Part shown: one piece after another, positions 10,171 through 20,194 of the stretch | Position numbering within the stretch: position 1 is the stretch's first letter | Layout: each line of letters begins with the position of its first letter | NCBI RefSeq assembly: GCF_012927245.1 | Contig: NZ_JABBGE010000002.1 | Coordinates: 620,001-684,000 of the forward strand | Origin: Streptomyces sp. R302 | GTDB lineage: Bacteria > Actinomycetota > Actinomycetes > Streptomycetales > Streptomycetaceae | Reading direction: 5' to 3' | Length of the DNA stretch: 64,000 nucleotides | The notes under the pieces: model-generated | Told to the model about the DNA's origin: nothing | Databases searched by the model: none | The model's input: the letters and a program-made list of their open reading frames with translations, nothing else | Program-made: the position numbers and the translations under genes

Positions 10171-10258
10171 ACCCCGCCAGCCCGGACCTCCCGGTGGGGT
10201 CGGGTCGGGCGTGGCGCTGAGGGTCGGTACGGCGGCGAGGGCAGCAGACGCGGGGCTC

Positions 10259-10311
10259 CCCCGGGGGGGGGCCGGGGGGGGCTTCCCCGGGGGGCCGGGG
10301 GCCTCGTGGCG
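10259..10311 (+). repeat. Poly-G/poly-C block
   Basis: Runs of 9, 8, 6 and 5 consecutive G alternate with short C runs directly before xseA. The block could form a hairpin ending the permease transcript or a G-quadruplex; it is also a likely sequencing-error site. Confidence 0.6.
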
Positions 10312-10340
10312 GTGACGTTGTCGGGGGGCGCCGTTACGCT
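10311..10340 (+). promoter_or_regulatory. Probable leaderless promoter of xseA
   Basis: GGTGAC (10311-10316), an 18-nt spacer and TACGCT (10335-10340) lie 6 nt before the ATG at 10347, consistent with transcription starting at the start codon. Confidence 0.5.
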
Positions 10341-10346
10341 CGGTGC

Positions 10347-11552
10347 ATGGGTATGACTACGTCCGCCGAAGCGCCGCTTCCCGTCGGTGAGGTCTCCCGG
10401 ATGATCGGGGGGTGGATCGACCGGCTGGGGGCGATCTGGGTCGAGGGGCAGATCACGCAGCTCTCACGCCGCCCCGGTGCCGGGGTCGTCTTCCTGACGC
10501 TGCGGGATCCCTCGTACGACATCTCCATCGGCGTGACCTGCTACCGGCAGGTCTTCGACGCGGTGGCCGACGTCGTGTCGGAGGGCGCCCGCGTCGTCGT
10601 GCACGCGAAACCGGAGTGGTACGCGCCGCGCGGGCAGCTGTCGCTGCGGGCGGTGGAGATCAAGCCGGTCGGGATCGGCGAGCTGCTGGCCCGGCTCGAA
10701 CAGCTGAAGCGGGGGCTCGCGGCCGAGGGGCTGTTCGCGCTCGACCGGAAGAAGCCGCTGCCGTTCCTGCCGCAGCTGATCGGCCTGGTCTGCGGCCGGG
10801 CGTCGGCGGCCGAGCGGGACGTCCTGGAGAACGCCCGGCGCAGATGGCCGGCGGTCCGCTTCGAGGTGCGGAACGTGCCGGTGCAGGGCGTGAAGGCGGT
10901 GCCGCAGGTGATCCAGGCGGTGAAGGAGCTGGACGCCCACGAGGACGTGGACGTGATCGTGGTGGCGCGGGGCGGCGGCAGCGTCGAGGACCTGCTGCCC
11001 TTCTCGGACGAGCAATTGGTCCGCGCGGTGGCCGCGTGCCGGACGCCGGTGGTGTCCGCGATCGGGCACGAGCCGGACTCCCCGCTCCTCGACCTGGTGG
11101 CGGACCTGCGCGCCTCCACGCCGACGGACGCGGCGAAGAAGATCGTCCCGGACGTGGGCGAGGAACTGGAGCGGGTGCGCGGGCTCCGCGACCGCGCGCT
11201 GCGGACGGTCCGGGGACTCCTGGAGCGCGAGGAGCGGGGGCTCGCGCACGCCCTGGCCCGGCCGGTGATGGAGCACCCGCAGCGGATGGTGGAGGTCAGG
11301 GAGGACGAGCTGGACGCGCTCCTGGCGCGGAGCCGGCGGGTCTTCGGGCACCTCCTGGACCGGGCGGAGTCGGAGCTGGCGCACACCCGCGCGCGGGTGC
11401 GGGCCCTCTCCCCCGCCGCGACCCTGGAGCGCGGCTACGCGGTGCTCCAGCGGGCGGACGGCTCCGTGGTCCGCGCGGCCGGCGAGGTCGCGGAGGGCGA
11501 GGAGCTGCGGGCCCGGGTCGCCGAGGGCGAGTTCACGGTGCGGCGGGCGTGA
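10347..11552 (+). CDS. xseA: Exodeoxyribonuclease VII large subunit
   Basis: 401 aa. It degrades single-stranded DNA together with XseB. The N-terminal OB fold ([19 protein letters not shown]) is followed by the catalytic core with [14 protein letters not shown] and [13 protein letters not shown], then a helical region and the C-terminal [17 protein letters not shown] segment. An in-frame ATG at codon 3 is an alternative start. xseB begins 50 bp downstream, forming an operon. Confidence 0.96.
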   Translation: MGMTTSAEAPLPVGEVSRMIGGWIDRLGAIWVEGQITQLSRRPGAGVVFLTLRDPSYDISIGVTCYRQVFDAVADVVSEGARVVVHAKPEWYAPRGQLSLRAVEIKPVGIGELLARLEQLKRGLAAEGLFALDRKKPLPFLPQLIGLVCGRASAAERDVLENARRRWPAVRFEVRNVPVQGVKAVPQVIQAVKELDAHEDVDVIVVARGGGSVEDLLPFSDEQLVRAVAACRTPVVSAIGHEPDSPLLDLVADLRASTPTDAAKKIVPDVGEELERVRGLRDRALRTVRGLLEREERGLAHALARPVMEHPQRMVEVREDELDALLARSRRVFGHLLDRAESELAHTRARVRALSPAATLERGYAVLQRADGSVVRAAGEVAEGEELRARVAEGEFTVRRA

Positions 11553-11602
11553 CGGGCCCGCGCGGGACGACGACACGAGAAGGCACGGAGGACGGAGAAG
11601 AC

Positions 11603-11836
11603 ATGGCAAGCGGTACGGAGACGGGTGCGGCGCTCGGGTACGAGGAGGCGCGCGACGAGCTGATCGAGGTCGTCCGGCGCCTGGAGGCGGGCGGCACGAC
11701 CCTGGAGGAGTCGCTGGCGCTCTGGGAGCGCGGCGAGGAGCTGGCGAAGGTCTGCCGGCACTGGCTGGAGGGCGCCCGCGCCCGGCTCGACGCCTCGCTG
11801 GCGGCCGAGCGGGAGGCGGAGGAGTCCGAGGACTGA
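11603..11836 (+). CDS. xseB: Exodeoxyribonuclease VII small subunit
   Basis: 77 aa. The family motif [39 protein letters not shown] is followed by a short acidic tail. It binds XseA to make the active exonuclease VII complex. ATG 11603 has GGAGAAG upstream at good spacing. Confidence 0.95.
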   Translation: MASGTETGAALGYEEARDELIEVVRRLEAGGTTLEESLALWERGEELAKVCRHWLEGARARLDASLAAEREAEESED

Positions 11837-11840
11837 GCGC

Positions 11841-11880
11841 AGGGAGGGAAGGGAGGGAGAGAGAGGGAGAGAGGGAGACG
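11841..11880 (+). repeat. 40-nt polypurine (G/A) tract
   Basis: Directly after the xseB stop lie 40 nt that are almost all G or A (repeated GGGAGA/GAGAGG). It could form a triplex; no coding role. Confidence 0.75.
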
Positions 11881-11934
11881 CGAGCGGTCCGGCGGTGGTG
11901 GGGGCCGGGCTACACTGGCGAAGTGAAACGGATC

Positions 11935-11982
11935 ACTATCCGGATCGGATAGTTGAATTTTCACCAATCGCGGGCGTACTGT
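11935..11982 (+). promoter_or_regulatory. Promoter and palindromic operator of the nitroreductase gene
   Basis: A perfect inverted repeat (ACTATCCG, 3-nt spacer GAT, CGGATAGT; 11935-11953) touches a -35-like TTGAAT (11953-11958). It is followed after 18 nt by TACTGT (11977-11982). Outer GTGAAA and TTTCAC arms flank the palindrome. This is the layout of a repressor operator over a housekeeping-sigma promoter; the cognate regulator is not identified here. Confidence 0.65.
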
Positions 11983-12042
11983 CGAGCCATCGCCCGGATT
12001 CCCCGCCGGGCGGCCCTCTTTGCAGTCCGGAAGGTACGCAGC

Positions 12043-12633
12043 ATGTCCCTCGTTCTCGACTCCGCCGCCCAGGACCTCCTCTTCCGCGAGGCCCGCACCG
12101 CCAACACGTTCACCGACGAGCCGGTGACCGACGAGCAGGTCCAGGCGATCTACGACCTGGTGAAGTTCGGCCCGACCGCCTTCAACCAGACCCCGCTGCG
12201 CATCACGCTCGTCCGCTCCGAGGAGGCCCGCGAGCGCCTCGTGAAGCACATGGCCGAGGGCAACCAGGCCAAGACCCGCACGGCGCCGCTCGTCGCGATC
12301 CTCTCCGCGGACAACGAGTTCCACGAGGAGCTCCCGGCCCTGCTCCCGCACTTCCCGCAGGCCAAGGACATGTTCTTCTCGGAGCGCCCGGTCCGCGAGG
12401 GCTCCGCGCTGCTGAACGCCGCCCTGCAGGCCGCGTACTTCATCGTCGGCGTCCGCGCCGCCGGCCTGGCCGCCGGCCCGATGACCGGCCTGGACTTCGC
12501 CGGTGTCCAGAAGGAGTTCCTGGACGCCGACCACACCCCGCTGATGGTCGTCAACATCGGCAAGCCCGGCGAGGACGCCTGGTTCCCCCGCTCCCCGCGC
12601 CTGGCCTACGACGACGTCATCACCACCGTCTGA
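12043..12633 (+). CDS. Nitroreductase-family protein, RutE/HadB-like
   Basis: 196 aa. [38 protein letters not shown] and [18 protein letters not shown] are characteristic of the FMN-dependent malonic semialdehyde reductase (RutE-like) branch of nitroreductases. The substrate in this organism is unknown. ATG 12043 was chosen because homology begins there; the frame is open upstream to 11953 but that would run through the promoter. A strong terminator follows. Confidence 0.85.
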   Translation: MSLVLDSAAQDLLFREARTANTFTDEPVTDEQVQAIYDLVKFGPTAFNQTPLRITLVRSEEARERLVKHMAEGNQAKTRTAPLVAILSADNEFHEELPALLPHFPQAKDMFFSERPVREGSALLNAALQAAYFIVGVRAAGLAAGPMTGLDFAGVQKEFLDADHTPLMVVNIGKPGEDAWFPRSPRLAYDDVITTV

Positions 12634-12649
12634 GCCGGACCACCGCGCA

Positions 12650-12689
12650 CGACGAAGCCCCCGGTGCCGAGGCACCGGGGGCTTCGTCG
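12650..12689. terminator. Strong hairpin terminator after the nitroreductase
   Basis: An almost perfect 19-bp inverted repeat (12650-12668 with 12671-12689) with a 2-4 nt loop, 16 bp after the stop codon. Confidence 0.85.
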
Positions 12690-12690
12690 C

Positions 12691-12810
12691 GTCCGGAAGC
12701 ACGTCCGGAAGCGCGTCCGGAGGCGCGTCCGGAGGCGCGTCCGGAGGCGCGTCCGGAGGCGCGTCCGGAGGCGCGTCCGGAAGAGTGCCCGGAGGCACAC
12801 CCGGAAGGCA
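12691..12810 (+). repeat. 12-bp tandem repeat GTCCGGAGGCGC, about ten copies
   Basis: GTCCGG recurs every 12 bp at 12691, 12703, 12715, 12727, 12739, 12751, 12763 and 12775, then two degenerate units run to 12810. It lies between the terminator and the convergent DUF4245 gene stop. Arg-Leu/Arg-Thr repeats in translated frames are artefacts of it. Confidence 0.9.
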
Positions 12811-12829
12811 GGCGTGCCCCGGGATCGGG

Positions 12830-13354
12830 TCAGGCCTGCTTCGACCGGAGCGCGCCGGCCATCTCCGCGAGCGTGTCGAAGGACGCCGTCCCCGTCACGA
12901 CCGTGGTCGCCCCGCCCTCGGTGCGTACCAGCGCGTCGTACTTGGGGCCCTCCCAGCGCTGCCACTCCTGGCCGCCCACCGTCTGCGTCTTCCCGGTGTT
13001 CTTGGCCGAGTGGGTGACCTTGGGCACGAACTTCTTTGGCTCGGTGGTCGACTGGTTGACCGAGACGTACTGGGTGTCCGGGGAGAGGAAGCCGAGCTGC
13101 CAGGCGTTGCCCTGCTCGCGCCTGTACGAGACCACCGTCGCCTTCCAGTCCTCGCCGAGGCCCTCGGGCGCGAGCACCGGGTAGGGCGCCGCCCGCTGGG
13201 CCGTGACCAGCTCGACGCGGTAGTCCTTGGCCTTGACCGGCTCCGCGTCCTCGTCGTGCGGGATGAAGAGATACATGACCCCCGCGGCGACCATGATCAC
13301 CCCGAGGGACTGGAACATCCCGCGTACCGTCTGCCTGCCTCGCTTAGCTGCCAC
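12830..13354 (-). CDS. DUF4245 membrane-anchored protein
   Basis: 174 aa from GTG 13354. A single N-terminal membrane segment ([19 protein letters not shown], about 13-31) follows a basic start, and the rest is an extracytoplasmic domain with [28 protein letters not shown] typical of DUF4245. Function unknown. It is divergent from glpX with a 126-bp shared upstream region, an arrangement I remember as conserved in Streptomyces. Confidence 0.8.
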   Translation of the reverse strand: MAAKRGRQTVRGMFQSLGVIMVAAGVMYLFIPHDEDAEPVKAKDYRVELVTAQRAAPYPVLAPEGLGEDWKATVVSYRREQGNAWQLGFLSPDTQYVSVNQSTTEPKKFVPKVTHSAKNTGKTQTVGGQEWQRWEGPKYDALVRTEGGATTVVTGTASFDTLAEMAGALRSKQA

Positions 13355-13480
13355 GCCCCATATGGTCGCATCCGGGTCCCGCGCTCATACGTGGGGCCCT
13401 CTGCTCAATTTGTCGACCTGGCGATAGAGTCACAGCACCCTCCTTTTTCCGGCCGTCGTCGTACAGAAAGGTGCGCTCCG

Positions 13481-14512
13481 ATGACCGAGCACCACCTCCC
13501 TCCCGAGCTGGAGGTCTCTCCCGAGGCCCCCGACCGCAATCTCGCCCTCGAACTGGTCCGCGTGACCGAGGCCGCCGCCATGGCCGCCGGCCGCTGGGTC
13601 GGCCGCGGCGACAAGATCGGCGCGGACGGCGCCGCGGTCAACGCGATGCGGACCCTCATCTCGACCGTCTCGATGAACGGCGTCGTCGTCATCGGAGAGG
13701 GCGAGAAGGACGAGGCGCCGATGCTCTTCAACGGCGAGCGGGTCGGCGACGGCACCGGCGCCGAGGTCGACATCGCCGTGGACCCGATCGACGGCACCAC
13801 CCTGAACGCCAAGGGCATGCCCAACGCGATCGCCGTCCTCGCCGCCGCCGACCGCGGCTCCATGTTCGACCCGTCCGCGGTCTTCTACATGGACAAGCTG
13901 GTCACCGGCCCCGAGGCCGCCGACTTCGTCGACATCAACGCGCCCGTCTCGGTCAACATCCGCCGGGTCGCCAAGGCGAAGGGCATGAACGCCGAGGACG
14001 TCACCGTGGTCATCCTGGACCGCCCCCGTCACGAGGGCATCGTCAAGGAGATCCGGGAGACCGGCGCCCGCATCAAGTTCATCTCCGACGGCGACGTGGC
14101 CGGCTCGATCATGGCCGCCCGCGAGGGCACCGGCGTCGACCTGCTCATGGGCATCGGCGGCACGCCCGAGGGCATCATCTCGGCCTGTGCCATCAAGTGC
14201 CTGGGCGGCGTGATCCAGGGCAAGCTGTGGCCGAAGGACGAGGCCGAGCGCCAGAAGGCCATCGACGCGGGCCACGACCTGGACCGGGTCCTCACCACCA
14301 CCGACCTGGTCAGCGGCGACAACGTCTTCTTCGTCGCCACCGGCATCACCGACGGCGAGCTGCTGCGCGGGGTGCGCTACCGCTCCGAGACCGCGACCAC
14401 CCAGTCGCTGGTCATGCGCTCGAAGTCCGGCACGATCCGCCAGATCGACTCCACGCACCGGCTCGCGAAGCTGCGCGCCTACAGCCAGATCGACTTCGAC
14501 CGGGCGAACTGA
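13481..14512 (+). CDS. glpX: Class II fructose-1,6-bisphosphatase
   Basis: 343 aa. The gluconeogenic enzyme hydrolyses fructose 1,6-bisphosphate to fructose 6-phosphate with Mg2+/Mn2+. Metal and substrate motifs [14 protein letters not shown] and VDPIDGTT plus [10 protein letters not shown] and MGIGGTPEG identify the GlpX family. ATG 13481 is preceded by AAAGGTG. Monocistronic, ending in a bidirectional hairpin. Confidence 0.96.
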   Translation: MTEHHLPPELEVSPEAPDRNLALELVRVTEAAAMAAGRWVGRGDKIGADGAAVNAMRTLISTVSMNGVVVIGEGEKDEAPMLFNGERVGDGTGAEVDIAVDPIDGTTLNAKGMPNAIAVLAAADRGSMFDPSAVFYMDKLVTGPEAADFVDINAPVSVNIRRVAKAKGMNAEDVTVVILDRPRHEGIVKEIRETGARIKFISDGDVAGSIMAAREGTGVDLLMGIGGTPEGIISACAIKCLGGVIQGKLWPKDEAERQKAIDAGHDLDRVLTTTDLVSGDNVFFVATGITDGELLRGVRYRSETATTQSLVMRSKSGTIRQIDSTHRLAKLRAYSQIDFDRAN

Positions 14513-14539
14513 CCCCGGCTCGGCCGACGGCAACGAAGA

Positions 14540-14570
14540 GGGGCGCCCCCATGTGCGGTGGGGGCGCCCC
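14540..14570. terminator. Bidirectional terminator glpX/wbl
   Basis: A 12-bp stem (14540-14551 with 14559-14570) and 7-nt loop lie between the convergent glpX and WhiB-like genes. Confidence 0.75.
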
Positions 14571-14651
14571 TTCCCGTTCCGTACGGGTCCGGGTCGCGGG
14601 GTACGGGACAGGGTCCGGGTGCCGGGGCGGCCGGCCCCGGCGGTCCGCTCG

Positions 14652-15023
14652 TCAGCCGGCCTGGGGGATGCGCTCGGCCGCGGCGGCCTTGCGCAGCTCG
14701 ACCTCGCGGCGGCGGCGCCGGGCCAGCACCACACGGCGCTCGGCGGCGGTGAGCCCGCCCCAGACGCCGTACGGCTCCGGCTGCAGCAGCGCGTGCTCGC
14801 GGCAGTCGACCATCACGGGACAGCGGGCGCAGACCCGCTTGGCCGCCTCCTCGCGGGCCAGTCGCGCGGCGGTCGGCTCCTTGGAGGGGGCGAAGAAGAG
14901 TCCTGCCTCGTCCCGGCGGCACACCGCCTCCGCGTGCCAGGGGCCGTCCTCGTCCTGCCGCGCCGGAGCACGCTGGGGCGGCACGGGGGCTACCTGGAGG
15001 GGCTGATGCGGCAGTTGCAGCAC
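14652..15023 (-). CDS. WhiB-family iron-sulfur transcription factor (WblI-like)
   Basis: 123 aa from GTG 15023, which has CAGGAG 6 nt upstream. Four cluster cysteines are present (C35, C65, C68, C74 in the CxxCxxxxxC arrangement), then the GVWGG turn (86-90) and a basic C-terminal DNA-binding stretch ARRRRREVELRK. The Pro/Gln-rich N-terminus is divergent. Wbl proteins control development and stress through a [4Fe-4S] cluster, usually by contacting sigma factor. Its place beside glpX suggests the wblI orthologue, from memory of synteny. Confidence 0.9.
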   Translation of the reverse strand: MLQLPHQPLQVAPVPPQRAPARQDEDGPWHAEAVCRRDEAGLFFAPSKEPTAARLAREEAAKRVCARCPVMVDCREHALLQPEPYGVWGGLTAAERRVVLARRRRREVELRKAAAAERIPQAG

Positions 15024-15172
15024 GGTCTACTCCTGACGACGGCTTCGCGAGCGAGCAGCGATGCAGCAGCCCTACCCGCTGTGCGCGCGCCTATGCACTG
15101 CGTGCGTTCCCCATCCGGAGTCCGGAGCCCCGGCGACGTATTCCGGTCACTTCCTGGCCGATACCCGGCGGG

Positions 15173-16075
15173 TCAGTGCCCGAGGTGCTTGCGGACCTTG
15201 TTCTGGAGGTCGGTGACCCACTTGCCGCGCTTGGGTCTCGCCTCCACGTTCCCGAGCACCGCGTAGCCGTTGACGACGACCAGCGGCGCCTGCGGGTCGA
15301 CCCCCTCCAGGGTCGTGACCTCGAAGTTCCCGAGGATGCCGGCGCCGGAGCCGCGCAGGCTGATGTTCTCCGGGACGCGGACCTCGATGTTCCCGAAGAT
15401 CGAGGTGGCGTTGATGGTGGTGAGGGGCTGGGTGAAGATCGCCTCCGTCAGGTCGATCTCCACGTTCCCGAAGATCGCGAAGGCGTTGGTGCGGCGGGCG
15501 ACCCGCCAGCGGCCCTTGCGGGTGGTGCTGGAGAAGACGGCGAACAGCTGGTCCGCGTTCCCCTCCGCGTCCTCCGGTCCCCAGGCGGTGGGGGCCGGCT
15601 CCGGCCGCGCGGCGGCCGGTCCGCCGTCGGCGGCCGGCAGGTCCCGCACGATCGGCTCCAGCTCGCCCACGGTCTTGGCCCGGTAGACCGCCTCGACCCG
15701 CTCGGCGTGTTCCTCCGCGTCGAGCCGCCCCTGCGCGAGCGCCTCCGCGAGGATCTCCGCGACCCGGTCCCGGTCGGCGTCGGAGGCCCGGAGCGCCCCC
15801 TGCGGATCGGCGTACGCGGGCGGCGCGGGAGCGACGGGAGCCGCCGGAGCGACCGGTGGGGCAGGAGCAGCGGGTGGAGCAGGAGCAGCAGGCGCGACAG
15901 GTTCCGCGGGCGCGGCGGGCGCGGCCGCAGAGGCCGGGGCGGCGGCAGGGGTTTCCGGCGCTGCGGGAGCTTCCGGCGCGGCGGGGGTTTCCGGCGCGGC
16001 GGGGGCTTCCGGCGCGGCGGGCGGCTGCGCGGGGTCGGACGGCTGCGCGGGGTCGGGCTGCTTTTCGAGGTCCAC
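15173..16075 (-). CDS. DUF1707 protein with Pro/Ala linker and LiaF-like C-terminal domain
   Basis: 300 aa from GTG 16075 (GGAGA just upstream). About 100 N-terminal residues are PAAPEAP/PAAPETP repeats. Next comes the SHOCT-like DUF1707 domain (LRASDADRDRVAEILAEALAQGRLDAEEHAERVEAVYRAKT). The C-terminus has four repeated strands of FGNVEI/FGNIEV/LGNFEV/LGNVEA type, as in cell-wall-active-antibiotic response proteins. No membrane segment is seen. An envelope-stress role is inferred from families only. Confidence 0.8.
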   Translation of the reverse strand: MDLEKQPDPAQPSDPAQPPAAPEAPAAPETPAAPEAPAAPETPAAAPASAAAPAAPAEPVAPAAPAPPAAPAPPVAPAAPVAPAPPAYADPQGALRASDADRDRVAEILAEALAQGRLDAEEHAERVEAVYRAKTVGELEPIVRDLPAADGGPAAARPEPAPTAWGPEDAEGNADQLFAVFSSTTRKGRWRVARRTNAFAIFGNVEIDLTEAIFTQPLTTINATSIFGNIEVRVPENISLRGSGAGILGNFEVTTLEGVDPQAPLVVVNGYAVLGNVEARPKRGKWVTDLQNKVRKHLGH

Positions 16076-16233
16076 GTCTCCACCCTGGCACACGCGATAG
16101 ATCGCGACCAGGGATCCGATCCCCCATCTCTCCCCTAGGGGAAGCGACTTGCCGAGAACGGCCCGGCCCTCGGCGGAGAGCTGTCGGCGCGCCTCCCCGG
16201 CGCGGAAGACTCCACTTCGGCGCATTCCCGATT

Positions 16234-16252
16234 CCGGGTGAGCCTTACCTCA
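16234..16252. promoter_or_regulatory. Candidate DmdR/IdeR iron box upstream of fumB
   Basis: The 19-mer CCGGGTGAGCCTTACCTCA matches the DtxR-family consensus (TTAGGTTAGSCTAACCTAA) at 13 of 19 positions and 12 of the 14 central ones. It lies 84 bp before the fumB start, in the interval shared with the divergent DUF1707 gene. It suggests iron-dependent control of the Fe-S fumarase or its neighbour. Confidence 0.5.
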
Positions 16253-16335
16253 CAGGATCGGTGCCGCGCCCGCGTTCTACGCTGGAGGGCGCGCCCGCCA
16301 ACGGAGGCGGCGCGCTGCTGTCTGCCGAGTGAGGA

Positions 16336-18018
<1,683 letters not shown>

Positions 18019-18034
18019 CCCCGGGTAGCACTTC

Positions 18035-18070
18035 GGCGCCCCCGGTCCGCGCGGACGGACCGGGGGCGCC
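18035..18070. terminator. fumB terminator
   Basis: A perfect 15-bp stem (18035-18049 with 18056-18070) with a 6-nt loop, 16 bp after the fumB stop. Confidence 0.85.
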
Positions 18071-18184
18071 GTCACGTCCCGCTCCGAAAGTCGCTACCGA
18101 CTGGTGGTCAGCCGGCCACTTACTGGTCAGTATGGGTCGCGAGCATGTCAACCACTGAGACGGTCGACCACTCGGGAGCCCCCC

Positions 18185-18814
18185 ATGCCCTCCGCCAAGT
18201 CCGCAGCCGCCACCGCCACCGGCCTCCTCGGCCTCACGGCCCTCCTCGTCGTCGGGCCCGCGCCCGCCGCCTCCGCCGCCGACCCCGACACCCACCTCAC
18301 CTCCGCCGCCGCGTTCGAGGACGTGGACTACGCGACCTGGCGCCGGGACGTGGCCGCCGTGGTCGCCGAGGCCCGCCCGTACATCGAGGAGCGCGCCGAG
18401 GACGCCGGCACGGAGAAGCAGGCGATCGTCCTCGACATCGACAACAGCTCCCTGGAGACGGACTTCCACCCGTTCTGGGAGCTGCCGACCCCGGCCATCC
18501 CCGAGATCCACTCGCTGGTCCGGGACGCGCACGCGCGCGGGGTGAAGGTCTTCTTCGTGACCGCGCGGCCGGGGATCATCCACGCGCTCACCGAGTGGAA
18601 CCTCAAGCAGGTCGGCTACCCGGTCGACGGCCTGTACGTGCGCTCGCTGCCCGACCTCTTCGCCGAGGTGAGCGCGTACAAGACGGAGAAGCGCGCCGAG
18701 ATCGAGGCCAAGGGCTACACGATCATCGCGAACATCGGGAACAACACGACCGACATCGTCGGCGGTCACGCCGAGCGCGCCTTCAAGCTGCCGGACTACG
18801 GCAAGCTCTCCTGA
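18185..18814 (+). CDS. Secreted HAD-superfamily acid phosphatase
   Basis: 209 aa. A signal peptide of about 31 residues ends near PAASAA. HAD motif I is LDIDNSS (DxDxS), motif II VFFVTARPG and the motif IV region ANIGNNTTDIVGG, as in subfamily IIIB/class B-like acid phosphatases. It probably dephosphorylates small phosphoesters outside the cell. Start ATG 18185 directly precedes the signal peptide. Confidence 0.85.
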   Translation: MPSAKSAAATATGLLGLTALLVVGPAPAASAADPDTHLTSAAAFEDVDYATWRRDVAAVVAEARPYIEERAEDAGTEKQAIVLDIDNSSLETDFHPFWELPTPAIPEIHSLVRDAHARGVKVFFVTARPGIIHALTEWNLKQVGYPVDGLYVRSLPDLFAEVSAYKTEKRAEIEAKGYTIIANIGNNTTDIVGGHAERAFKLPDYGKLS

Positions 18815-18824
18815 CACCGCCCCG

Positions 18825-19328
18825 TCAGCGGGTGAGGTGGAACTCCAGTCGTGAGTAGTCCCCGTCCGGGATGGAGCGGATCCAGCCGCGGGCGTTGTCG
18901 AAGTCGCCGGTGCCGCCGGTGACCGCGATGTCGAACGCGGCCGGGGCCTCGTCCGAGGGGTCGACGGAGAGCAGGGTCTGCCCGGTGAGCTGGCCGCCGG
19001 GACCGCCGTTCAGGACGAAGGTGCCGACGCAGAGCACGTCCATCGGGTCGCCGGTGCGCACGACGGTGCAGCCGACGCCGTCCCGGCCGACCGTCTCGCC
19101 GCCCTTGGAGCGGGAGAGGTCATCGGCGAAGGCGAAGGAGTCGCCGACCTTCGGTGCCGCGCCGGTGCCCTCGTCCTCGTCGGCCGGGACCTCCTTGGCG
19201 TACAGGGTGAACTCGAACCCGTCCTCGGGTACGGCGGGTGCGGCGGCGGCCGGCGCGGCGGCCGCGAAGGTGACGGCCGCGACCGTCGCGGCGCCGAGGG
19301 CGCCGATCCTCCTGAAGCTCCGGATCAT
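18825..19328 (-). CDS. Secreted allene-oxide-cyclase-barrel-like protein
   Basis: 167 aa with an N-terminal signal peptide (RRIGALGAATVAAVTFAAAAPAAAAPA). The mature part (GDSFAFADDLSR, CTVVRTGDPMDVLCVGTFVLNGG, GGQLTGQTLL, FDIAVTGGTGDFDNARGWI) resembles the AOC/dirigent-like beta-barrel proteins found in Streptomyces. Two Cys may pair. Function unknown. Convergent with the HAD phosphatase gene (10-bp gap). Confidence 0.7.
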   Translation of the reverse strand: MIRSFRRIGALGAATVAAVTFAAAAPAAAAPAVPEDGFEFTLYAKEVPADEDEGTGAAPKVGDSFAFADDLSRSKGGETVGRDGVGCTVVRTGDPMDVLCVGTFVLNGGPGGQLTGQTLLSVDPSDEAPAAFDIAVTGGTGDFDNARGWIRSIPDGDYSRLEFHLTR

Positions 19329-19431
19329 GGGCTGCCTCCCTGGCGGGGTGCGGATCTTCCCCCCTTCGGGCCGTCCTCACATTGTGCGACCGCCGTCCGG
19401 GTGACGCACCCCGGTCAGGGATGATGGGGCC

Positions 19432-20085
19432 ATGCCAGGTAGAGCCCCTCTCCTCCGTACCGCCCTGCTCGCGGCGGCCCTGCTGACCGCCTGCGGCACG
19501 ACCCCGGAGCCGGACGCGTCCGCCCCTCCGGCCGCGAAGCCCTCCGCGACGCCGTCCGCGACGCCCTCGTCGGCCGTGACACCCTCGCCGTCCGTGAAGG
19601 CCGCGGGGTCCGTCGGCGGTCCCGGGACCGCGTGCGCGCTCCCCGTCTCCTTCTCCCTCGCCGAGGAGTGGGAGCCGGACGCGATCGACGACCCGGAGAA
19701 CCCCGAGTTCGCGGCGCTGACGCGGCAGGGGCCGGCGATCATCCGCTGCGCGGTGGACGCCAAGCCCGCCGGGCAGATCGGCTTCCTGCGGGTGTGGACC
19801 GCGAAGGGCCCGGCCCGGGCCGCCCTCGAAGGGTTCGTGCGGGCCGAGGAGAAGACCGCGGACACGGTCTACCGGGAGATCCGGACCGCCGGCGGCCTGC
19901 CGGCGGTGGAGGTCACGTACACCGCCGGCAGCGAGCTCCTCGACGAGCCCAAGGAGGAGCGGGCCCTCGCGGTCGCCACCCCGAAGGGCGCGGTCATCCT
20001 GCACCTCGGCGGTCTGGACACGGAGGAGCACCGGGAGATGCTGCCGGCGTACGAGCTGGCGAAGTCCACGCTCAAGCTCACCTGA
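19432..20085 (+). CDS. Lipoprotein of unknown function
   Basis: 217 aa. Lipobox LLTACG (Cys20) follows a hydrophobic signal, then a Ser/Pro/Ala-rich linker (24-55) and a folded domain with two Cys (CALPVSFSLAEEWEPD, IIRCAVDAKPAGQIGFLRVW). It resembles actinobacterial LpqN-like or uncharacterised lipoproteins. A GATGAT hexamer lies 6 nt before the ATG, suggesting a leaderless transcript. Confidence 0.75.
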   Translation: MPGRAPLLRTALLAAALLTACGTTPEPDASAPPAAKPSATPSATPSSAVTPSPSVKAAGSVGGPGTACALPVSFSLAEEWEPDAIDDPENPEFAALTRQGPAIIRCAVDAKPAGQIGFLRVWTAKGPARAALEGFVRAEEKTADTVYREIRTAGGLPAVEVTYTAGSELLDEPKEERALAVATPKGAVILHLGGLDTEEHREMLPAYELAKSTLKLT

Positions 20086-20130
20086 GAGCTCCGCACGCGA
20101 GAGCCCCGGACATGAGAGCTCCGCACGCGA
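20084..20130 (+). repeat. 17-bp direct repeat, 30-bp period
   Basis: GAGAGCTCCGCACGCGA occurs at 20084-20100 and again at 20114-20130, starting inside the lipoprotein stop region. Confidence 0.8.
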
Positions 20131-20135
20131 CGGGG

Positions 20136-20173
20136 CCGTGGCCCCCCGCCCCGCACCGGACGGGGGGCCACGG
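20136..20173. terminator. Bidirectional terminator
   Basis: A 13-bp perfect stem (20136-20148 with 20161-20173) and 12-nt loop between convergent genes. Confidence 0.75.
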
Positions 20174-20194
20174 CGTTCTCGGGCCTGTCGTCGG

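Noticed and set aside
11953..12042. N-terminal extension of the nitroreductase
   Set aside because: It would place the promoter and part of the operator inside the coding region, and homology starts at 12043.
12691..12810. CRISPR-like repeats
   Set aside because: The 12-bp units are contiguous with no unique spacers; the 59-bp units at 9994 and the array at 8290 also lack spacers, and no cas gene is nearby.
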